A stretch of DNA of 62,000 bases from Lingula anatina (GCF_001039355.2 NW_019774047.1:46800-108799); one strand, 5' to 3'. Positions 11,481 to 24,100 are shown, counted from the stretch's first letter. Made by a program: numbers and translations. The notes: generated from the letters alone by a model not told the origin.

Positions 11481-14400
11481 TGAGTAAAAAATCTTCCCAA
11501 AATCATATTTTGCGCAATAGATAATAGGCAATGTATATCTCAGTTTTATTATGGTACTCTCATGCATATGTGTATGTAAAATCTTTTGCTGATGATTCAA
11601 ATTTTACCAGATATGGGCGAAATCATTTCCGGCGATGGAATCTGACCTACATTTGATCGTTATAGATCGATTTCACTTTGCGCTTGTTGGCAAGTGGTTT
11701 CACAATCCGTTATGTTTCACATGCGATGCCGCAGGATATGCGGGCTGTTTCTATGTGGCAATTGACGCAGTTATAGATGATATACGTAGAATTCCTAATT
11801 ACTTTAATTTGGATCCTTTATAAATGACTTTTTAAAAAGTTCTTTGGAAAAGGCGCAAAAGACGGGCGGCTAAAGTAGTAGTGCAGTCTAGACCCTTTTC
11901 TCTATTTTCATTTTCTATGTGTCAACAGGTATTTTTCCATTTTTTTCTCGTTATGAGTAATTATTGAAATATATATTGGTGTAGAGATTAATATTTTATA
12001 AGTTTTTTTTACTTTGTAAATACCCATTATGGCTGATAATGTGCGATATTTACGTGCGCATACGCTTGTCCAAGAAAATTTCGTTTTAGCGCTTTTGCAA
12101 ATACATTTTAGTTATTACACACTCACATATAAATGGTCATTATGATTTTTGTTGTGTATATGACATGCAAACAATTATATTTAAAAGAGAAAAGTGTTCT
12201 GTTGAAAGGCTTCAAAGAATTAAAGGACGTTGTGTGATTCATCTGTTTAGATTGCTGCTCGGCATGATAAAGTCGATAAAATGTTTGCACGTAGCGCATG
12301 TTCATATGAAAATTCCAGTGCAAAGGCAAAAATCACCTATAAATTCCAAAGAGATGAATATTTTCTGAGCATTCCTGTTTAAGCTAATTTTTTAAATTAC
12401 TTTTCACAGCTCAAAATAACAACATACTGGTACATGTTTTGTTGAAAGCAAAAGTATCAGGGCATTTTGTTTCATGTCAAATACTTGTGTCAGCTTGTGG
12501 GGGTAATTTGCTATTTCATCTCAATTTCTTTGTTTTACAGGAATAGCAGTGTGAAGCCAGGGTAAGACTGGACATGCTGCTTGAGCCACATTCTGTTTTA
12601 ATGCTTGGGTTACAAAATAAATTTTTTTGACATATTTCTCAAATTTTGCCAGGGAACAGTGTACATGTATAATAAAACAGAAATTCAAGCATGTACAATA
12701 TGAATAGCATGATCACGCACTTCTATGTGTATGGGGAATAAGTTCTATTAAAAAACTGAAGCATATGGAAAGGGATAGACAGTTGAGTTATATTTGTAAT
12801 CCAAGTGTTAGAATAATATGGCATCCTCACAAAACATTTCCACATTTTCAAACCTAGAACTAGTATTTCACATCAGAAAACTAGAAAATCTTGAAAAAAA
12901 AATTTAATGCATGTAGATTACCATTTTTTCTTTTTTGTATTTGTTTTTTCTTTGATAGTAATCTTTCTTTTTCTCCTGTGTTGTTTTATAGATAGACTCT
13001 TGCCAATAGTAGTCAAAGGAAGAGAGAAAAAAATAATGACCACTGGGAACATTGGAAAATTAAATTGATCAAATGCTATATAAGTTATATACAGCCATGC
13101 AGTCTGGCATTGATGATTTGCCTGTGTACACTTTTTGTCCATCATTATAAGACAATAATGAAGTAGAAAGATCTTGTATACATTTGCCCAGGGCCTTATG
13201 ATTATAAATATCTTTTGAAAATTATATCTTTCGAAATTCAGGTGGTATGCTATCTATTTTTCAGGATGATTAATTTTAATCTTAAATAGCCATTTTGTAA
13301 ATGTTTTAAAGATGTTTGATTAATGAGAAATGGGGTAGGGAATTAGGCAAGAAACAGAATTTTTGAACCGTGAAGGCACTTGTTCATCTCATCAATAATT
13401 TCATGATTTTTGTGTGGATCAATTATTATTATTTCTTATTCTTCTTTACTACCTATTTCTACGAGTGTAAGGAAATCTTATTGTGAATTGTGATATTATT
13501 TGACTTGATATTTTTATGTACAAAACATTGAAATGTTTCTTTCTCCTGATAGATTTTATTATTTTTATTTTGACTAACACTGTTCACTTAACTTCAAAAG
13601 AAAAATATGTTTAAAACAGTATTGATTGAAAAGCATTTTTAAACGTGATGTAGTAATTGCAATTTGATATTACAAAAGGTTAAATTTGATTTACTGTCAG
13701 ATAAATAAATAGGCAGCATTACTATTTTAAATATACTAGGTGAAATTGTGGGGAAATTGGTCAGTTGTATTCTTTTGTAACATTTTTTATTTACTGTCCA
13801 GAATATTATGGGTAGTTTGTTTGTATTGTGCTTCAAATTTGAGTGATGCAGTCTTGTGCTGTGAGTGTACTTGAAGCAAAAGTTCACCCTGCGCTATGAT
13901 ACTTTATTTTTAGAATGTATCCTAGCTGGTATGACTACCATCAAAACAGTCTGTAATCAGTGAAGGATAATCAAACTTCTTGATGATTTTGTTCACATTG
14001 AAAAACTGAAGTAAATCAATTAAAATGGAAAATGTTTTGCATATTCTTTAACCTAAGTAAATCAGAATATGGTTAGCATTTGGCTAATTTTTTATAAGGG
14101 AGCAACCTCAGGCAAAACTTAAAGCTTACATTTGTTTAATAGCTATGTAGTATATTTCATTAGGCAGAATTATTAGGCCTTATATACCAACTAGGCATTT
14201 GCTAACTCAAGCCTCAGATTTGGGAGCACAAATCCAAATTAATGACAATTATCACTTATGAGGCCTGATTAGGCAAATTCCCAGTTACACAAGACATAAT
14301 TGGCCATGACACATCCTACTGCGAATGATTCACAGAAATGCCAGACCTACGCTTGGCATATATATATATAATGAAGTAAAGGATCAAAGACATCTGATAA

Positions 14401-16696
14401 ATTGATCCAACAGGATAAAATGCATTACATACTCTAAATTTAGGTATATTTTATATGTAGAATAATTTTCGGTTTCCAGGACGAACAGCAAAAGAAGTAT
14501 ACTGTACTAGATGCAGAGCTTTGATGTGAAATTCACTTGTAATGTTATATTTTACTTGATACAGATTTTGGATATGTTCTTTACTAGCAATGTTATATTT
14601 TACAGGTAGAACAGATTCTAGCTCGTAGGACGACCAGCAAAGGCAGGATCGAGTACTTGGTGAGTTGGAAAGGCTTCGACAGTAGCTGGGATACTTGGGA
14701 GCCAGTGTCAAACCTTGGTAATTGCATGGACAGAGTCGAGGCATATAACGACAGAATGGCTGCTGCTCTCATACAACAGAAAGCTCAGTCTGACACCAAG
14801 AGAAAAAAACAGCCGTTACATGGCGTGAAACACTCTGAAAGTGGAATGAAATCTGGTGGTAAAAAACTTTCTAACACCTGTAAAATTATGATAAAAAATG
14901 ATTACTTAAAAGTGAAAAATAAGGCATCCCAGGGCAATTCCTCAAAGAAAACTGGGGCCAAGGTACCAGACAAGGCCAAGGGGCATTCTTCACATGGCAA
15001 GAAGAAGTCTAGGACAGTGAACAACACATTTGATTCTGACAGTGATGATGACTCCGTGAGGTACTCTCTCAGTGTAGATCTCAAGTCAAAAATGGAGGCT
15101 AAAAGTGGGAACCAAAAGAAAGGTTCCAAGAATGGGAAAAAGACAAATACGTCAAGTGCCTCTCTTAAGCAGCAAATGGAGAAGGCCAAAAAGACAGCCT
15201 ATGAACCAAAGAGTGAAGAGCAAAGAATTTATGACATTATAAATAAGAGTGCCAAATATGCCAAAAAATCTCCAGAGAAGGTTCTGCGTTCTGGAAAAAG
15301 CATCTTGAATGGCAGAGTTTGCAAAAAACTAAAGCTTGAAGATGGGGAGGCAGGGCATGAGAGCAAGCCTGTGATTGGTCAGACTGGTACTATAGCTGAT
15401 CACATGGTAATTGACCCTGAGATCTCATTCAAGAGCACATCCAGTGTGTCAAGTGGGTCACCAAAGAGGAGGATTTCTCTTCTGGACAGTTGGCGAGGGA
15501 AGAACGGAATTAAGCAAGGTATTGGTAACGTGTGTGTGTGTGTGTGTGTTTGCACATGTGGATTCGCGTACTTATATTATCAACGTGTCAAGCAAGGACA
15601 CCAACACGAGTTACTGAAACGAGTTATTGAAAGGCTTTTGTGTAGTTTTTGCTATATCATTTAGAATAAAAAAAAAAACTTTGATTTTAACCAAAGACAA
15701 ATTAGAAGATTAATGTGTTGTATGTCTAGAATAGCATTACAGCTGAAAGAAAGGGCAACTGATTCTACAGTCGAAATTGAGTAGAAATGGTACTTTATGT
15801 GCAGAATTGGCAGAAATGAAAGTTTCCAGGAAACAATTTTCTCAGCAGTGATAGTCTGAGTTGGCAGCTTACATTTTCACTTTTAATTGTAACCACATAA
15901 TGGCAGGAAAATGTGTATAAGAATTGTTTATTAAAATATATATGTAATATTGAATGCTGAACTTTATTTCATTTTGTATAGCATAATAAAGAACAATGGA
16001 TGAAATTTGGCATTCAGAATGTTTTCTGTAATTTTAGAACCCATCACACCATATGGGACACCACCTCAGGGATCAGGACGTCTCACACCCCGCCTGCCTA
16101 CTCCTATACATCCTGGTAGTGGGGCCAGCTTGTATAGAACACCTCCAACGTCTCCAAGGATAGCAAGGTCAAGATCAAATACACCTACCAGTTTCCGGCC
16201 TGTGAGTCCAGGCTCCGCTCAGACCCATCACTTTTTGTCAGACTTCCCCAAGATCCCAGTTATCCCAGTGTTCTCCAGTAGCCCCTCGACTGCGTCCTAC
16301 AAGGCTTTTCTTGCCTCACTTCCAAAGAAGTTCTCCAATAATAGGAGTCTTAAAAAGAGGTGTGTGGACTCGGACAGTGATTCAGACTCAGAAGAAGGGG
16401 TGGGAGATGTGCGTCGTCTCAGCGTGCGGCAAAGCGAGTGCGCATACAAATATAAGGAAATAGTTGTGAAAAAGTGCTCAGGTTACACACAGATCTGGCT
16501 TTTCACGAACACTCCAGCAAGAAATGCTCTTAATCCTCAGGTACTTTATTACGTCCTGTATATTTTTATGATTATGTTATTGTACTTTGATCCTGATAAA
16601 TGTTTTATCTCAGGTGTCAATGCTCTTGTGTATAGTTAGCAAAAGAATCCATTATTGATTTATGACACTAGGTTTTTATATTTGATAATCTGAAGC

Positions 16697-16727
<31 letters not shown>

Positions 16728-18799
16728 GTTGCAAGACTGAATAAAAACATATGAGGTCATTGCAGGTATTTGAAGAACTCAAACAGGCTTTGTACAATGC
16801 CAAGTTTGATGACAGTGGCCTGGTCATGCTGAGTGGGTCTGGAAACATTTTCTCCTCTGGCGTAGACCTACCCTATCTTCTGACCAATGATAAAAGAATC
16901 AGTGCTAGGAAAATGGCAGAAGCCATAAGGTAAATAAATGAAACATTGACGTGGAGCGGAAATAATCAGGGGCGGATGGAGGCTGTCTTCTGGGTCTTCT
17001 GGAAGACGGTCAGAATTTTTCAAGTTACATTGATGGGCATCTTTTTTTTGTCAGAAGACAGTTAAATATGGATAATGGATCAACAAAGATAATTTGGAAG
17101 ACTCAGAAAATATCTCTGCAACTGCCCCAGAGACTTGTATCTGAGCCAGTGCACAACTTGTTAGCTTGTAGTATGTTTAATATGTTTACTTTGAGTATGT
17201 TTAATATGTTTAGGTGCAGTGTGCAAGAGGTTTGCTCAGCATTCAAAGATTTATCATTAATAAATGTGATCTAATAATAGAACGTTATTAGGGTTATGTT
17301 GATTTTTTTTTTCTCTTTTTGTGCCAGTAAAGTATAGAATTGATTTATGATGAAATATGTTTGTATTTGAAAGCATAATCCAAGAATATTAAATCGAAAC
17401 ATTTCTTTATCTTTTCAATTCAGGGAGTTTATCAATGCAATGGTTGCCTTCCCTAAACCCATAGTGGCGGCAGTGAATGGCCCAGCAGTAGGACTGGGTA
17501 TGGCCATCCTGCCACTGTGTGATATAGTATATGCCAGCGACAAAGCCTCCTTCTATGCCCCATATGGCCGCCTTGCTCAAACACCTGAGGGTTGCTCTTC
17601 CTTCACTTTTCCCAATGTGATGGGAACGGCTATGGTAAGTTAAAAGGGTGGATGCTGGAAGCTAAGGTGTAACTTCATAAAGGGCTGTTGAGAACTACTA
17701 GGTACTTTCTTAATTCAAACATACTGGATTTATTATATTGCCCTAAACTGTATGAAACAACTTAGGGGCAGTGAAAAGAGAGTTACGTAATAAGATAAAT
17801 GCTGATTGTTGAAAGTTTGTGCTATGCAGCAATTAATTTCTGCTACTAAGGATAGTTTTAATATTACAGAATTTTGTAGTATTTAAAGGAGCATTTGAAA
17901 CCATTACTGTATTCAAGGCATGCCAGAAAGTTGCATAGAAGATTCTCTAAACTGCTGTTTCTGGGTTGGAAAATTCTTGAAATGCACAGGATCTCTTCTC
18001 TTAGGGACTTATCCGGGGAAAGGGGGGGGGAGGAGTAATATTTCCATTTACTCTTTAATAAAGCTTATTACTAATATCTGTGTTATTTCAGGCCAATGAG
18101 CTTCTTCTCGCTGGGCGTAAACTGACTGCCATTGAGGCGTACCAGATAGGTCTTGTGTCCCAGGTATTCTGGCCCACTTCCATGATGCAGGAGGTGATCC
18201 CCAGGGTGGAGAACATGGCAACATATTCAGCAAAGGTACCAAACTTGAGGCACACTTTGTACTAGGACCTATGCTCTATTAAGAAAAGGATTTAGGTTTT
18301 TGAAAATTTAGTTTAGACAGCTACACTTACATAGTTGGCTATATAAATAATTTGGGCTGTTTTGAAACTTTTATCTGTGTGTAACCCGATATAGTTGACT
18401 CAGATTCTAAGTTGGCTAAACAAGGACCAGTAGATATTGTATTTTGGGATATTAACATGGTCACCAAATTCTTCCCTTTTAGTTGTGAATGAAAATTATA
18501 GTGAGGAGTTTATTTTATGAACACCATAACCATCAAAGATCACACTGTTAATTTAACAAGATGAATGATTTGAATTTGAATAACATTTTCAGATTTTCTG
18601 AAAACATCCATTGTATAACTGTTACGAATATTTCCAGGCTTTGGAAGCTTCGAAACTTTTGATCCACAGCCACCGCCGTGCTAAACTAGAATACACCAAT
18701 GAGAGTGAGTGTAACATGCTGCAGGAACGCTGGTCCAGCCCTGAGTGTCAGAAAGCTATGAGGGCCTATCTGGAGGATGAACAGGATCTTCTGTTTTAG
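11456..18799 (+). CDS. CDYL: Chromodomain Y-like protein (chromodomain plus crotonase-like domain), 7 exons, 706 aa
   Basis: Chromatin corepressor family: the chromodomain reads methylated histone H3 lysine and the C-terminal enoyl-CoA hydratase-like domain mediates corepressor functions. Exons: 11456-11479, 14606-15518, 16038-16540, 16766-16929, 17424-17634, 18092-18235, 18638-18799, all in phase, 706 codons plus stop (human CDYL about 598). The chromodomain is residues 5-60 (VEQILARR, IEYLVSWKGF, DTWEP), with a likely aromatic cage of Y7, W29 and F32. Residues about 70-310 are Lys/Ser-rich with acidic patches (DSDSDDDS). Residues about 315-400 carry many SP/TP sites (TPPTSPRIARSRSNTP). The crotonase-like domain starts near 445: [32 protein letters not shown], and QTPEGCSS, which keeps the Glu used by isomerases. 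Intron 1 is 3.1 kb and held no exon I could find. A (GT)n tract sits just inside the donor of exon 2. Confidence 0.93.
14525..14625. repeat. Decayed 48-bp local duplication across the CDYL exon 2 acceptor
   Basis: The string AATGTTATATTTTAC occurs at 14541 and again at 14589, followed by TTGATACAGATTTTGG and AGGTAGAACAGATTCTAG respectively. The second copy is the functional acceptor and exon start. An older trace (GGACGAACAGCAAA at about 14479) resembles GGACGACCAGCAAA of exon 2 at about 14629. Confidence 0.5.
16967..17130. mobile_element. MITE, family C (CAGGGGCGGAT ends), in CDYL intron 4
   Basis: An element of about 165 bp starting CAGGGGCGGATGGAGGC, 37 bp after the exon 4 donor. It contains GTCTTCTGGAAGACGGTC and ends CTGCAACTGCCCCAG. 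Copies in the same or inverted orientation are at about 48984-49157 and 56433-56600. The CAGGGG terminus resembles hAT-type inverted repeats. Confidence 0.65.
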
Positions 18800-19202
18800 A
18801 TGAACTATTTTTGTGTTTTAGGGTGTGTCAGAGTGACAAGAAAAAGAAATGAAATAGGTTTCAGGCTTTAGGATGGAGAGCCACTATATTAAGTGTGTCA
18901 AATGGCAGTGGGAATATTCAAAGAAACAACAATTCTCCCATGAAAAAAGCTTGTTCATGGTCTTAAGATAATAAAATAAAAAAGATATTTGGTCTTTTAA
19001 GTCACAAGGAACTGTTTTAACATTTTTTTCTGATGAATTGTATCACCTGTGTTGCTGGTTTATTGTGTGATATTGAACTGACTATGTCTTGGGTATGAAG
19101 ATTTATAGTTTCTGTGCTTGGTTGATATTAGAACATGGATAATTCATGTTGTATTTTAGTTAAAAATTTAACCACAATTGAGATATGTCCCATCTTCTGC
19201 TG

Positions 19203-19414
19203 TGGGGAATGGTTTTCCCAGCAAACCATCCAGCTGTCATTTGGACGGCCGCCAGAATCACCAGATGGCCTATGTTTTCAAAGATGGCTGGACAGCTTAT
19301 GGATTTGTTGGAAATATGACAGCTTTAGGCATACTTGGACTCCCTGAAATTTTGTAGGAAATTACAGATGGTAATTTTTGACGGCCTGCACCCCCAATCC
19401 TAGGAAAAGCCCTG
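19203..19414. mobile_element. MITE, family D (CAGGGCTTTTCC ends), inverted copy
   Basis: About 210 bp, ending on the right with TAGGAAAAGCCCTG, the inverse of the CAGGGCTTTTC start of the copy at 48524. It shares internal GACGGCC, CATCCAGCTGTCATTTGGAC and GACTCCCTGAAATTTTGTAG with that copy. The left end (GGTTTTCCC) is degenerate. Confidence 0.65.
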
Positions 19415-20791
19415 ACTGTGATTATGGAGTTTAACCACTGTCTAATCATTTGAATTGTAATATGCAACAGTTTTTAGGCCTAATAGCAGACAGAAAAAAA
19501 GCAGCACTACAACATAAGAGATATTAAGTTTGTTTGTCTGATCTCTTTGCTGCCATGACATTAAAAAGGATTTGCTTCATTACTTCCTGAACCCTTCCTT
19601 TGAAGGATTTAAGCAAATTTATCGATTAAGCTAGTTTACAAGTGAGATATAAATTTGCCATGACTTTGTTATGTGTGAATGAAATTAATTTTATCTAGAA
19701 AAAGAAGTGTTATAAAATATTTTGCTCATGAATGTACAATGATGCTGAATTCAGAATTTTTCTGATGTCTGACTGAAAGTGAATAATATGAAATTAGAAT
19801 ATGAAAATAGATGATCAACATAATCATAAAATTATCTGTAATTAATATTGGTGCCCTAGTACCTGCCTTTTCTTAAGTAAAAAGATGAATTATGACATGA
19901 GATATTTATGTACTTTCATAATTGCCTCAATTTTTTTTTCTTTTTTGATACTTTGAAGATTCATATTATTTAGTTACTTGCATGTAATGTTCTTTCCCAG
20001 TTCTTCATTCTTTTTTAGTATGATTAACAAAAGGTTGTTTTTGGGAATTAAAATTTAATAAGTAATTGCAAAGCCAAATAATTGCTAGATGCATGTCAAA
20101 ATCATTTACATATTTTCTCATAATCACAGTGACAAATTTAAGATCTTTTATGGCAAAAGGCCATTATATATATTTTTTTCTTCAAATAAGTTTTTTTGCT
20201 GATATGCAAGTTAAGTATGTTATAAAAATAAATTACTGACAGTTTCATGTTCAGGGACATTAAGACATTATTATAGTAGAGGTAAAAAAAGGGACCAATT
20301 AGCAACAAAATCTAGACGTGTTCACAGTGGCTCCAACTTGATCCATGATGGACCTTAGTGACATCAGCAAACAAGTTAATCAGATTTTGACTGCCATTGT
20401 ACCTAAGAAGTTAAAATTCATGTGAGACATTCTCTTGACATTAGTCTATTTTGGGTTAAAGTTAGACCAGTTTTAATTCAGCCTACGAGCAAATATAATA
20501 AGGTAGAGTTACAATAAGAGTCACAGGTACTTTTCCCATCAGAGTTTGGGAGCAGTGTACAAGATGCACACTTTGTAGTTTGGCATATGTTATTATAAAA
20601 GGTATGTTAGTTTGTTCATTTCAAGACTATGTTATATGACCATATCAAAAGATGCTTTACGTCAAGACTGACTTGTGCAAAGATATTATCCATAAAACAA
20701 CTGCAGCAATTAAACAGGCAGCTAGTGAAGGATGCACAGAAAAGCAAAGTTTGAGGCAACATAAATCAACGCAAAAGTTTGGCATCAGTAG

Positions 20792-20961
20792 CAGGCCCGT
20801 AGCCAGCAATTTCAGAGGGGGGATTCATTTCTGAAAAAGTGGAACTTTTACCAGAAAATCCTCAAGTGCATATATCAAATTTTACCCAAAGTGGACCTTT
20901 TCCCAGCAAAAAGGGTGGTTCTTTCTAACCCCCCCTCAACCCTCCCCTGGCTACGGGCCTG
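20792..20961. mobile_element. MITE, family B (CAGGCCCGTAGCCAG inverted repeats)
   Basis: A 170-bp element with terminal inverted repeats CAGGCCCGTAGCCAGC and CTGGCTACGGGCCTG, flanked by the direct repeat AGTAG (20787-20791 and 20962-20966). The interior has AAGTGGACCTTTTCCCAGCA and GAAAAAGTGGAACTTTTACC, which mirror each other. This is a widespread animal MITE type with hAT-like ends, although the flanking repeat is shorter than the usual 8 bp. Confidence 0.85.
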
Positions 20962-21637
20962 AGTAGACTATTTTAATAGACAGTTATTAAAATACACATG
21001 GTTGTTTACTGTTACATGTGTGGGTGATGTTGTTTGGTAATTAGTTACTTGTTTTTGAGTTTAAAATGGGATTGATACTTGTATGGTGTATCACAGTGAC
21101 ACGCCTGTTGTTTTAAAGAGCATAGTCCATTAAATGTATTCCAGACAAAGAATGTGTACTCAGATGCTGGTAAGAATTATAAAAAATTACCTTATAGGTG
21201 GTCAGTAAGTTTTGTTTGTTTTTGTTTAAGTGAATGTGTACAGTTATGAGTGACTATTTTCAGAATACATTATTTATTTCTACATCAAAAATGTAACGTA
21301 CTGTCTTTAAGTTAATACATTGTTATGGACAGGAACTCGTTTTAGAATGTACATAAATGAGTTATTTATTTTTCCTGGAAAAAGTGTAACTAGCACTGCA
21401 TAAATAAAATGTACCGAACAAAATGTTATTTCATTTTTTTTCCTTCTTTCTGAGCTCTCTCAAGGTTTCCACCAGATGTGGAACGTATGGTTTATTTTGC
21501 AATGTAACAGTCAGGAATATGGTGGCTTCATCTAATTCATTTTGGATCGTTGTGTGAGTTAATGTTCATCTCTTAAACATGTGTGTCATCACCATCAAGC
21601 CTTCCCCAAAGAAGAAATTAAAAAGACACATATTGTT

Positions 21638-21807
21638 CAGGCCTGTAGCCAGGAATTCAAAAGGGTTTTTTTTTCAGAAAAAGTGGGCCTTTGGCAATGA
21701 AACCTTTGTGTACCTAGATCAAAATTTAGTAAATTTACGAAGAACCGACCTTTTCCTGACAAAAAGGGCAGTTCTTTCAACCCCTCCACTGCCTGCCTAA
21801 GGGCCTG
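21638..21807. mobile_element. MITE, family B, abutting the BBS10 stop codon
   Basis: Terminal repeats CAGGCCTGTAGCCAGG and AAGGGCCTG, with TTGTT directly repeated at 21633-21637 and 21808-21812. The right TTGTT ends one base before the BBS10 stop codon (21813-21815, minus strand), so the element begins the BBS10 3' UTR. Confidence 0.85.
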
Positions 21808-21812
21808 TTGTT

Positions 21813-23726
21813 TCACAATTTAACAGAAACAATGGCATCCAGTCTTAAGAGCTGTTGGAGCAGCTCGATGACATGACAGAGAAGCACCATCTTACTGGCC
21901 ACTGGCTCACAGCCTTCACTGTCTGTCCACACAGCTCCAGTCTGGTAGTGAATACAAGGTATCTTACCCACGGATACCTTATCCAGGGCTTCCAACTTAG
22001 CTTGAATGAAGGCATGTCTACCTGAGGCCGAAAGATAAGAATTCTCATGGATCTTCTGTGGGACAGAGAGCACTGCATCTTGGATTATTTGACAAGCAGT
22101 CTGAATACCTGGATCTGAATAGCAACACTTGGCATTTTCCAAGCTGCTGTGTATGATAAACTCTATGCTGCCACCTGGTGGCATGGACAGGGCAGCTAGG
22201 TGGTGCTTAGCTGAGCCAAAAGAAGCTAATTTAGTTTCCAACAAACTTGAATCTGAGAGAACATCAGGTAAGTCTGGATCACTAAGCTGTTTGTGGTCAC
22301 ACGCCAGTTGCATTCCTTTAAACTTTTTGTGCAAATGTTCAACTGCCGCATTCTGCACCAACGCCTCTGTTGAATCTAATTGATCCTCACTTGTGCAATC
22401 ATACTTTCTCTTTCTGTTCATATTCTCTTCAGCTGTGTGAGAAAAGTTGAGTGGTTGCAGCCACATGCGTAGACATTTCAACCCATTTAGCACCATGTTA
22501 GAATACTGTCTGCTTAGACCAGGTGTGGGGCCACATATAACAAGAGTGTCAGCGCACGCTACTGCAGACACCGTCTTTAATTCCAACTGCATGAAATTCT
22601 GGCCCCCACAGACAACATCTTTTAAACTTTTGATCGTTGCTATATTTTCCTCTGACAAGACATAATGTGTTTCATGAACCATGATCACATCAGCTGCTGC
22701 TGCTAGTCTTTCCATATCCTCCAGGGGTATAGCTCCGATGGCAGCCATTCCAACCGCGCGGCAGATGGACATCACCAGCTCCGAGACAGCCCATGAAGTA
22801 ATGATCAACTGAACTCCTGAGTTGGCATAGTGTTGAAGAATCCTCCTCACTGTCTGCTCTTTCCATTGCAATGCCTGCTGAAAACCATGGTATCCCGAAA
22901 CTTGAAGCACACCAGGGGGCAGGTCAGTCTGCTCATCCTGATCTCCTTCAAGAGAGCACTCTAGCAAAATAAACTTAATATTTGAGGTTTGAAGGAGAGA
23001 GTCAATGAGAGTAACAGATTTCTTTGGAAGTAGGACACCTGGGATGATTTGTGAGTATGAGTAATTGTCATTGGATATTTCCATGGTGACTGTCGGGAAA
23101 TTGTCAATGAGGTACAGTACTTTGTCTAGAACATTATGTGAATTTCCTATGGAAGATATGAATTTACTCAAAAGGTGGCTAAAATGTGATGACACTTCAA
23201 GAGGAGCTTTTCCCAACATAGAGGTCTGCAGAACTTTTAATGTCATTTCGTGTGTTGTCTCTGTCATGTCTCCTGTTAATTTAGTGGCAGTGGCATACCT
23301 TTCTAACTGAGGAAATACATAGTTTGGTAAGATGTCTGATACTATGTATCCAAGAGCCTGAGTCACTTCTATTACAAACTGACTAATATGAGGTTTCTCG
23401 CTACCACTACAACCATTCTTTACTTTCTTTGCCCTCCTCAGGGTTGACCTGAGGGCCTCAGCCACCATGAAGATAAATGTCTTAGTGCCATCCCCAGTGA
23501 AACAATGGTGTGCTAGGGCACTGCTACACACCATACGGGCCACAGGGTGGTCCAGCTGTAGGGAGGTCAGTATACTGGCCCCATCACTGGTCACCATCAC
23601 TTTCCCAGTAGATGGCAGCACTGTGGTCAGCAGGGCATTGGGACCAAAGGACTGGTAGAAGATGTTCTCCAGGGTCTGTGTGATAGACACTAATTTTCCA
23701 AGGTCCAGTGATACCGAGGCTGCCAT
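21813..23726 (-). CDS. BBS10: Bardet-Biedl syndrome 10 protein (chaperonin-like), single coding exon, 637 aa
   Basis: Divergent group II chaperonin-like protein. In the studied family it helps assemble the BBSome at the base of cilia. The frame begins MAASVSLDLGKLVSITQTLE and reads uninterrupted for 637 codons (human 723). Residues about 28-85 match the chaperonin equatorial domain (FGPNALLTT, TSDGASILTSLQLDHPVARM), with the ATP-binding GDGTKTFI at 78-85 intact. The C-terminal region (SMPPGGSIEF, then YQTGAV and LDAIVSVKL) matches the BBS10 pattern better than BBS12 or MKKS as I remember them. A low-complexity insert lies at about 430-480. A noncoding 5' exon is likely (donor GCGAG|GTAAGG at 24060, acceptor TTTTACAG at about 23777). 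The gene is convergent with CDYL; a MITE abuts the stop. Confidence 0.9.
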   Translation of the reverse strand: MAASVSLDLGKLVSITQTLENIFYQSFGPNALLTTVLPSTGKVMVTSDGASILTSLQLDHPVARMVCSSALAHHCFTGDGTKTFIFMVAEALRSTLRRAKKVKNGCSGSEKPHISQFVIEVTQALGYIVSDILPNYVFPQLERYATATKLTGDMTETTHEMTLKVLQTSMLGKAPLEVSSHFSHLLSKFISSIGNSHNVLDKVLYLIDNFPTVTMEISNDNYSYSQIIPGVLLPKKSVTLIDSLLQTSNIKFILLECSLEGDQDEQTDLPPGVLQVSGYHGFQQALQWKEQTVRRILQHYANSGVQLIITSWAVSELVMSICRAVGMAAIGAIPLEDMERLAAAADVIMVHETHYVLSEENIATIKSLKDVVCGGQNFMQLELKTVSAVACADTLVICGPTPGLSRQYSNMVLNGLKCLRMWLQPLNFSHTAEENMNRKRKYDCTSEDQLDSTEALVQNAAVEHLHKKFKGMQLACDHKQLSDPDLPDVLSDSSLLETKLASFGSAKHHLAALSMPPGGSIEFIIHSSLENAKCCYSDPGIQTACQIIQDAVLSVPQKIHENSYLSASGRHAFIQAKLEALDKVSVGKIPCIHYQTGAVWTDSEGCEPVASKMVLLCHVIELLQQLLRLDAIVSVKL

Positions 23727-23776
23727 GGTTTTTTTATTCTGTTTTTGTTACGTTTTTTAATGTTTACATAGTAACC

Positions 23777-24100
23777 TGTAAAAAAAAACACGACAGAAAA
23801 TCAGTATGATCCCACGTGTGTGTGTGCGCGTGTGTAAGGGGGGGGGGGCGCTGGAATAGAAAACCACTCGCAGATACCACTCCCTTATCAAAATCTTGAA
23901 GATTATCTATACAACATTTGCGTACAGCAACAACATCAATGGCCAAACTTATTAGTTTTAAATATCAACCCGCTAGACAAACGCTGCAAATTCACAAGTA
24001 ACAATTTGCACAGTTTCATTAAACACAACCAGCTTGCCTCAATCAGTTTTCGGCCTTACCTCGCCGGCCGGGTACCTGCGTAGACTCTACTGGTTGCCAC
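23777..24100 (-). promoter_or_regulatory. Probable BBS10 5' UTR intron, first exon and promoter
   Basis: On the minus strand, CCGGCGAG|GTAAGG at 24060 is a strong donor in a GC-rich patch, and TTTTACAG|GTTACT at about 23777 is an acceptor 50 bp upstream of the BBS10 ATG. Between them is a poly(G) and (GT)n tract at 23815-23848. No coding sequence is implied. Confidence 0.5.

Larger units (their letters stand above)
18800..21637. other. CDYL 3' UTR and intergenic DNA between convergent genes
   Basis: No further exon is supported. AATAAA motifs occur at about 18968 and about 21401, so the CDYL 3' end may be short or extend to about 21.4 kb. TTTATT on the plus strand near 21364 could serve BBS10 from the other side. 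The stretch also contains two MITEs, listed separately. Confidence 0.5.
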
